A DNA stretch of 64,000 bases from Phycomyces nitens (lineage: Eukaryota; Mucoromycota; Mucoromycetes; Mucorales; Phycomycetaceae), in contig JAHRBC010000005.1 of the NCBI GenBank assembly GCA_022702545.1, forward strand, positions 1-64,000, written 5' to 3'. A program made the position numbers and the translations under genes. A model generated the notes under the pieces. The model worked only from the letters and a program-made list of their open reading frames with translations. It searched no databases and was not told where the DNA came from. This document shows positions 56,930-64,000 of the stretch, one piece after another; position 1 is the stretch's first letter; each line of letters opens with the position of its first letter.

Positions 56930-59900
56930 ATGTCTTCTACTTCCGATGTCTACAATGAGAAGTGCTTTTGCCCTAGATGCAGTACAAGCAAGAATGGTTA
57001 CAGTCTTGTCCAGAAACTGACTGCTCAACGTCATGCAAAGAGAGCAAGATTAGAGCGTCTTGAAAATTGCGAAAGGGGCAAGTTACTTTTGTAAACACTC
57101 TATGAATTGTATCATAATATATTTTACTAGAAATCTCCTCTCAACGCAATATGATAGATGTTGATTTTGAACGTAAGGATTATTTATTGGCATAGCAATA
57201 GAAACTAAATAACTACTATATTCTATATCTGGCTACCTTGTTCCATAAAGTCGGGTCCTCAGATGTACTTGGTGATCAGGAGAACTCGCCGTTTTTAGAA
57301 GCCGATCCTTTTGCCGATCATGGCGAAATTGGTGCTGACAATGAGGCTAATGCCGATGCCGATGCTGATGCCGATGCCGATGAGAATGAGATGGACGGTG
57401 GTGATGATGACGACGAGGGCGATTTGGAAGAGATCGAAGTTGAGGAGTTGGATGGTGAAGGTCAGTGTTAAATAGAGAAAAAGCCTAAAAAATTGGGTGT
57501 TAATATTTTCCATTTTAAAATAGATCCTTTTGCCTCCCCCAAATGCCTGAAAACCCAGTGCACAGGTTCATCGCCATTTCTGTTGTCCTGTTTGCATCCC
57601 GTTATGTGGTTGACAAGGGCGCCGTTGTCTTGATCGAGTTTGTCAACAAGCTCTTGACAATCTATGATCAAGATTTCCAACTGCCCACAAGCCTGCTTGG
57701 TCTGCAGCGCATGACAGGATTTTCAGCCATGTCCCAAGGAATAAGGAAATCTGTTGTGTGCCAGGATTGTCACAAGGTGTACGAGGAAGCTGGGTCTGTT
57801 CCCCTTCGGTGCGATTTCCAGAAGCCAGGAGCACGTTCCTCTTGCGATTCCCAGTTGATGAAGGTGTCATCATCAGGTGCTTTGGTAGCCAGACGCCAAT
57901 ACAACTACCATTCTGTCAAGCAGGCGTTGAGAGTGTTTTTCCTCCGCCCAGATTTCGAAGCAAGAATCCGCCATTGGAACAAGGAGCTGAAGGTCGAAGA
58001 CACGATGTGCGATGTGTACGACGGCGCCATGTGGAAGGAGCTCAAGGACTCGAATGGTGTTTCTTTCGTCCAAGACCCACGTTCTCTCATGCTGACATTG
58101 AACGTTGACTGGTTCCAGCCGTTCGATGGGGTGACCTATTCCTGTGGTGCGATCTACTTGGCCGTCAACAATCTTCCTAGGGCTGAGCGATTCAAGGCAG
58201 AGAACATCATTCTTGTTGGACTTATGCCTGGGCCCAAGGAACCAAAATCTGACGAGATCAACCACTATCTCAAGCCGTTGGTGGACGATTTGGAAGAGCT
58301 GTACGTTGGTGTGAAGATGCAAACTGCCGAGTGTTCATCAGGTGTTACCGTCCGTGCTGCGTTGTTTATGGTGGCGTGCGACATTCCAGCTGCCAGAAAG
58401 ACGAGTGGGTTTACTTCCCACAACAGCACCCATGCATGCTTCAAGTGTAGTCGTGGTTTCTCTCGTTTGGACGGAACAAACAGCGTTGACTTTCGTGGCT
58501 TCGACTCTGCACAGTGGTCCCTTCGCAGTGGTGTCGAAAATCGGTTGCATGCTGAGGTGTGGAAGAGTGCCAGTACGCCCTCAGAAAGGCATCAGCTGGA
58601 AATCGAAAATGGCGTTCGATGGTCCCAGTTGCATCGCCTTGGATACTTTGACGTTGTTCGCTGCACGATCATTGATCCCATGCACAATCTCTTCTTGGGT
58701 ACGGCCAAGCGAATGGTCGAGAGGTGGATTGACGATGGCCTGATCACAGACCGTGATCTTGCTGCCATGCAAAAGACTGCCGAGTCTATGGTTCTGCCGG
58801 CCGATTATGCTGTCCTCAAAGGCAAGATCGGAAAAGGCTTTTCCTACATGAAAGCAGACGAGTGGAAGTCCTGGGTCCTCGTATACTCTCCAGTCCTGTT
58901 GAAAGGTGTGCTCCCTCCTGACAACTTCAACAACTGGATCAGCTTCGTTGATGCCTGCCGCCTTTTGGTCAAGCCAGCAATCTCGTTTTCCAAGGCAACC
59001 GATGCCCACGATTTCCTGGAAACGTTCGGTCGAAGATGTCAGTCCCTATATCCTGCGAATCTTCTCACTTGTAACATGCACCTACACCTTCATCTTCATA
59101 CCATTATTCGTGATTTTGGACCAGTGTACGGTTATTGGCTGTTTTCATTTGAGAGATACAATGGATTGTTAAAAAACATCAAGACCAACAGACGAGACGG
59201 CTTTGAGTCCACCTACATGAAGAACTTTATTAATGATGCATACAAGGGCGATTATGTATCTTCTGTTCTTCAATGTCCCAGTCAAACCCCCTTCCGCCCC
59301 TTTATGTCCAAGCTTACCTCCTCCTCCTATGCCCCATCCTATGCCCCATCCCATGCCTCCTCCCATGCCTCCTCCTATGCCCCCTCCTATGCCATGTCTC
59401 AAGGCCCTTTCCGGTTGAGAGCATTTATGCAATCCTCTATGAATCCACTCTCTATCAAAGGCAACGAACCTCTCCCTCCTTCTGCGTTGCCACTCTCTAT
59501 GAAACCGTATGAATCAATGAACGACCTTGAATATCCTTATCTCTTGGAACACTATAAGCTCGTATATGCAAAGCCAGATTTAGTGGATTACCGACATGCC
59601 TCATCTTCGCCGTATTTTGTTGACAACCAAATATGCAAGATCGCGTCTATCGATCTCCTTGGCCAGTCATACAAAGGCAAGAAGGGTACTGTCGGTCATG
59701 GTTCTTATGTTCAAGCTCTGTTCTCTGGAAATGACGACGAAAATCCGACTGCGTACACAGGCGAGATTCAATATATGTTTGTCCATTCCCAGTCTATGCC
59801 CCCTATGTCTCATGGCCGACTAAATCGTCATCACAATAAGCAACATGTTTTCGCGTACGTTCGCTGGTTTGTCTTTGATTCCGAGCGTACAAGAGAACAT

Positions 59901-60062
59901 GAAAGTGTTGACATTTGTAGGCCACAATTTTCTCCAGCCAACTACCACAGTATTGTGCCTGTACATCGCATTCTGTTAGAAGTAGCACTGGCTGAACATA
60001 TGACCCAAAATAATGTAAAGAAGATACTGGTTATCCCTTTACCTAAAAAAATATATGCTTAA
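56930..60062 (+). CDS. Tnp2-type transposase of D3 (best-preserved copy)
   Basis: Exons 56930-57077 (CFCPRCST...QRHAKRAR), 57131-57172, 57251-57460 (acidic, NADADADADADENEMDGG), and main exon 57524-60062. Intron 1 starts with GC (GCAAGT). From Met 57543 the main exon is open for 839 residues: HRFIAISVVLFASRYVVDKG, CQDCH, CDVYDGAMW, LNVDWFQPFDGV, LVGLMPGPKEP, SGFTSH...CFKC, IIDPMHNLFLGTAKRM, RDFGPVYGYWLFSFERYN, a PSYAPSHASSHASSYA repeat near residue 600, YVQALF and VHRILLEVALAEH. The upstream exons join it only with a 1-nt discrepancy at CCCCCAAATG. Mechanism as for other Tnp2 proteins (inference). Confidence 0.92.
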
Positions 60063-60208
60063 GTTTTAATAAAATATGTCTTTACTCATTTTTAAACAAG
60101 ATTGCATACCAGAATAAAATAAACAAGTATAGGATTTGAATGAGTCTTTAGGATTGAGTGCATGAGAGGAGCAAAGATGAGGTTTTTTTTTATTTTTTTT
60201 AAATTTTT

Positions 60209-61419
60209 TTAATTTCTAACGGCCCATTCAGGCGGGGGAGGGACCATTCCCTCCGGGACTGCTACTTCGTCAACGCGGCCAAACTTTCGACGAAGCATCT
60301 GACGATGTCTTGTTCCCAAGCCGGCAAGCACGTAGTCATCGACGAGTTCAAGGAAATGATTGAACTAAAATATTCATTAGTATTCTATAAAAATAATAAA
60401 CAATATTCTTTGCGAATTTATTTACCTCGTCGCTTCGCCAGCTTGGGCGCGCAGTGAGGATGCGACGCCCGAACGAAGCATCGCTCCCCTCATCGTCAGA
60501 CTCACCCTCAGACATTGCTGCCTTTTGGATGAGATTGCTGCAGTCCCGGTCCATTTCTTGGTCAATCGCCGCCTTGTTATTGGAGTATGCCTCCCGGCGG
60601 CGAGTGAGATGCTGATGAAATATATGATTGTCAATTGAGTTAATAGGAATCCTTTTCATAATAAAAATAATAACTCACGTCCGCCTGACGGCCATTTCTT
60701 CTTGAGCGAGCATTCGCTTCTGCTCGCTTCTCAAAAGACTTCTTCTCCTGAGTCCGCCTTCCATTGAAGTTGGTGTATATATACCGGCGGAGGTCAGGGT
60801 ACCTCAACCCAGACTCGAGAAACCTTGGCTGGAGATAGGCCATTATCTCGAGTACCAACTCTTTGTTGGGACTCTCGTTAAAGGCCACGTCCGTTCTCCA
60901 GCTAGGCTTTCGGTTGTTAGCCTCAACCAAGTCTGGGTTGTTGGACCTGAAGTTTTGGGTCTTCAGGTAGCGTCTGATGAAGCCCTAATATATTTTTAGA
61001 AGGTATTAGACTAGCAATATATTTCAATAGTATATACTCACATACGCGCGGTTGGTTTCCTGCATTTGAGGAGCTTCAAACGCAGCAAGTGCAACCACAG
61101 TGGGGGAGAGAGGAGCAGCAGCAACGGGAGCAGCAACAATGAGGGCAGCAACAATGGGGGCAGCAGCAACGGAAGCAGCAGCAACGGGGGCAGAAGAAGT
61201 TGCCCCAGGGACATTTCCAAAACCATCCAAGATGGCAATGGTACTGGCACCATCTTGGATGATAACACCAAGCCTGGTGTCCATAGTGGCTAGCCTGGTG
61301 CCAACAGAACGCACCTCTCCAGTCACATTGGACAAACCAGCCTCCACACTGGTCAATCTGTCCATCAATTCCCTGAACTCGTCGGTTGTTCGAGGAGCAA
61401 TTGCACGTCTGTTTGCCAT
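60209..61419 (-). CDS. Accessory protein of D3 (RPSWRSDE family)
   Basis: Exons 61419-61042 (126 codons), 60984-60679 (306 nt), 60611-60426 (186 nt), 60364-60209 (156 nt incl. stop), phase 0, no stop: about 340 residues. Start MANRRAIAPRTTDEF, a helical segment (LTSVEAGLSNVTGEVRSV), then an Ala/Val-rich linker (PVAAASVAAAPIVAALI). Exon 2 has KPSW, NGRRTQEKKSFEKRAEANAR. Exon 3 has AMSEGESDDEG and ARPSWRSDE. Exon 4 ends PPPPEWAVRN. Convergent with the transposase, 146 bp between stops. Probable DNA-binding partner of the transposase (inference). Confidence 0.88.
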
Positions 61420-61835
61420 AATCTACAAAATATCAAATAATAATTTTCAATTGTTAATTGTCTTTATTTCATGGGATCTCATATAAAATATGTAATGTCT
61501 TATACATACAATTGATATTTGTTTTATTGAAAGGTTTTGGGAAGCAGAAGGGTGTGTTGTGTGTGAACAGGCCTTTGAGAATATAAAATACAGAGTATTT
61601 ATAAAAAAAGAGTTTGATGAGCGGATCCAAACACTTCTTGTACACACTAATGAATGGCTCCATTTGTTTTTAGATTCTATCCATTACACCTATTCTGTCT
61701 CTGTTTCAAATTATATATCCTTGTATTCTTTTCTTTTTGCTCTTTTTTCCTTTCCCTCGTTTCCTATATCCGGGCCCATTTTTTCTTTCTTTTTTACACC
61801 TCTTTACACTAAAAATCGGCGGCTTCTTTATAAAC

Positions 61836-63504
61836 ATGCGCTCATTCCAATACATCCTGCCTGCATTGCTCATCCAAACAATCTGTGGTCAGTTGAATGT
61901 GCCTTTAGCATCTCGCAAATTATCCTGACTCTCTTTTTTTATTTTATAGACCTCCTCAACTCACACAGCTTTATTATATGGTTCAATCATCAATATTGGG
62001 CTAAAAAAATCTTTTTGTGTCAAACGATTTTCTATTCTAACGTTGCTTATTTTATTGTAGACCACACCACCAATCACCCCATCTACCTCTTCCTTCATGT
62101 ACGATTGTAATCATAATGGTAATATCTTTTTTTGGTCTTTATATTTTTTATAATATTATTCTGATCCTCTCTTTTTATCTTATAGCCTTCCGCCACTCAC
62201 ACAGTCTATTATATTGGTATCGTCATCAGTGTCATGGTAAAAAGAACCTTTTGGTGTCAAACTTTTTTTTCTCTAACGTTGTTTATTCTACTTGGGTCAC
62301 CCCCATCACACCCTGTCCGTCTCTTCCATCATCTACAACTGGTTATCATAATGGTAATGCCATTTCTTGGTCTATACTTTTCTATAATATTATTGTTATT
62401 CTCTCTTTTTATTTTATAGACATATTCCGTTCACACGCCTATTATATGGTATGGTCATCAGTGGCATGGTAAAAAATCGTGTCAAATAATTTTCCCCTTT
62501 AACGTTTCTTATTCTACTATAGACCGCCGCCATCAATCACCCCATCTGGCTCCCCCATCATCCTCAACTGTTATCATAACGGTAATGCTGTCTCTTAGTC
62601 TTTCTACTTTCCATAACACTATTCTGATTCTCTCTTTTTATATTATAGATCTCCTCTACTCAAACGGTCTATTATATGGTATCGTCATTGGTGGCTTGGT
62701 AAAAAATATTTTCGTGTCAAACTATTTTATCCTCTAACGTTTCTTATTCTACTATAGACCGCCGCCATCAATCACCCCATCTGGCTTCCCCATCATCCTC
62801 AACTGTTATCATAACGGTAATGCTGTCTCTTAGTCTTTATACTTTCCATAACACTATTCTGATTCTCTCTTTTTATCTTATAGACCTCCTCTACTCAAAC
62901 GGTCTATTATATGGTATCGTCATTGGTGGCTTGGTAAAAACTCTTCGTGTCAAACTATTTTCTCCTTTAACATTTCTTATTCTACTATAGACCGCCGCCA
63001 TCACTGTCCACCCCATCTGGCCCCTTCATCATCTACGACTGGTTATCATAATGGTAATGCCTTTTCTTGGTCTTTATCTCTTTCCATAATATTATTCTGG
63101 CTATTTACTAATATTGTTCTATACTCTTAATAAGAATCTATTGTTGGTCATCACGTAACATCCCTCTACTTAATTGTCAACTCTGTTTCTGGTATGTAAA
63201 TCGATTATTCTATTACCCAATTCACCCATACTAATTTACTTTACCCCATCTCTAGTCAATCTAATCATACAAGATGCCATGCCATGCCGCACAACTCAGC
63301 CCCACTTTGTCCGTTCTTATCCATCCCTTACAATGTAAGTATAAAATACCTCGCATCTTAAACAACACCCGCACTCTTGAATATATGTCACTAATATAAC
63401 TTTTATTGTATTAGAATACTGCCGCAACCACCCAAATCGCCGTCAGTCCCTATTTTCAGGTATTGTTCAGTAGTGAAGCACCCGATCCAAGTAGTATCAA
63501 GTAG
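61836..63504 (+). CDS. Third (passenger) gene of D3 with five micro-exon pairs
   Basis: Product not recognised. Leader exon MRSFQYILPALLIQTICG at 61836 looks like a signal peptide. Five tandem units of about 232 bp follow, each with exon A (starts 61950, 62186, 62420, 62649, 62884; about 50 nt) and exon B (starts 62061, near 62298, 62523, 62758, 63001; about 58-63 nt). Introns are GTAATG...TATAG and GTAAAA...ACTATAG with a CTAAC branch-like site. Then come a hydrophobic exon (SLYLIV), a further exon with a 5-bp duplication that shifts frame, and a last exon TAATTQIAVSPYFQVLFS ending at 63504. Several splice sites in units 1 and 2 are non-consensus. Divergent from the accessory gene. Confidence 0.45.
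61920..63066 (+). repeat. Tandem 232-bp repeat carrying the micro-exon pairs
   Basis: Five direct units (pitch 229-236 bp). Units 3-5 are most alike, notably ACCGCCGCCATCA and CTATTATATGGTAT in each. The same unit occurs in four copies in D1 (29740-30381 plus 43018-43320) and two in D2 (45300-45800), on the minus strand there. Confidence 0.85.
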
Positions 63505-63574
63505 GCCGGTAGAAGCGGCAAGGATATACAGTAATAGTATTAGAGCTTGTGTACAGAGCCATTCTATTCTTTCC

Positions 63575-63580
63575 AATAAA
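63575..63580 (+). terminator. Possible poly(A) signal of the D3 third gene
   Basis: AATAAA 70 bp after the stop at 63504, conserved at the same distance in D1 and D2 on the minus strand. Confidence 0.5.
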
Positions 63581-64000
63581 CACAAATATAAACCATAAAC
63601 CTAATAAGTACGGGGTATAAAACAATGGGGGGGATCATTCTATGCTTGATTGCACAGTAATAGTATTCGATGATTGGTTAATTGCTTGAGGATATCCTTG
63701 ATACCATGGAGAAAGCCAGCTTCTCCCCAACTTTATTTGCTGTGTGTAATCGTCTTTTCAATTTATAAACACATAATCTATTACACTAAAAACATAGTTT
63801 TAAGCACAAAAATCTGGTAAACACCAAAAATCTATATGCAGAAAAAGCTAACGAACCCTACTCTCCCAAAAGTTTTCAACTTTGCACCTGTATGAGATTC
63901 GACTTTGAGCCCAGGAGAAACCTTGCTTACTCCCATACTCGTAGTATTCTGTTCTCCCCTGAAAACCTAAACTTTTCCCCTATTTATTTCTGGTTATATA
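63581..64000. other. Subterminal region of D3, no gene seen
   Basis: AT-rich, no open frame of note. The first 40 bases continue the sequence shared with D1 and D2 (CCTAATAAGTACGGGGTAT). The rest is not matched elsewhere in the window. Confidence 0.5.

Larger units (their letters stand above)
56688..64000 (+). mobile_element. Element D3: three-gene transposon, right end outside the window
   Basis: Left end CACTGGGAAAACGG. Contents: transposase (plus, 56930-60062), accessory (minus, 61419-60209), third gene (plus, 61836-63504). In D2 the terminus lies about 520 bp beyond the third gene's stop; by that measure the right end of D3 should be at or just past 64000. I find no matching TTTTCCCAGTG before the window ends. 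Confidence 0.85.

Noticed and set aside
61559..62472. Long plus-strand frames (183 and 118 codons) read straight through the micro-exon array
   Set aside because: They run through consensus introns. Open length here follows from T-rich introns that translate to Phe/Leu/Ile, and the splice signals are far more regular than chance.

Overview
The window is almost certainly a chromosome end of a fungus. Evidence: the first 4.2 kb is a tandem array built of CCCTAA-like blocks; the nuclear-type tRNA-Lys(CTT) and tRNA-Val(AAC) are eukaryotic; and the protein genes have short (about 50-70 nt) GT-AG introns in AT-rich DNA. The mix of Tnp2/CACTA-type transposons, a Ty3/gypsy element and an APE-type LINE fits an early-diverging (Mucoromycota-like) fungus, but that placement is inference. 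I see no ordinary housekeeping protein gene. Apart from two tRNAs, every gene I can support belongs to a mobile element.

Layout. 1-4246: 57-bp telomere-like repeat. 4247-5286: AT-rich, nothing supportable. 5287-5359: tRNA-Lys, followed 17 bp later by a nest of LTRs. 5403-18075: Ty3/gypsy element on the minus strand (LTRs differ at 1 of 311 sites, TSD AGAG), split in its protease region by CACTA element A (8830-16198, TSD GAG), itself split by CACTA element B copy 1 (11211-14860, TSD ATC). 18080-18539: another LTR-like repeat. 18540-24700: element C1. 24701-28776 plus 50871-51617: a LINE on the minus strand, cut by a very large composite insertion. That insertion is D1 (28777-44364), which contains C2 (30382-43017, TSD TGA), which contains C3 (35409-41962, TSD CAT), followed by D2 (44365-50870). 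51798-51871: tRNA-Val, followed 21 bp later by an inverted array of LTRs hosting element B copy 2 (52976-56311, TSD TAT). 56688-64000: element D3, running off the window.

The central observation is that C1, C2, C3, D1, D2 and D3 are diverged members of one transposon family with the same three-part plan. It has (i) a multi-exon Tnp2-type transposase with an N-terminal CxCxxC...H exon, acidic linker exons and one large catalytic exon; (ii) a convergent four-exon accessory gene, with exon 2 always 306 nt where complete and exon 4 usually 156 nt, carrying a conserved RPSWRSDE motif; and (iii) a third, intron-rich gene divergent from the accessory gene. In the D elements this third gene contains a tandem array of micro-exon pairs whose copy number differs (4, 2 and 5 in D1, D2 and D3). 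The accessory and third genes look undescribed to me. A working model (inference) is transposase plus a TNPA-like DNA-binding partner plus a passenger membrane or secreted protein.

Caveat: most transposase copies and the gypsy integrase have frameshifts, and many of these lie at homopolymers. Either the copies are decaying or the assembly has homopolymer errors. All splice models are by eye.
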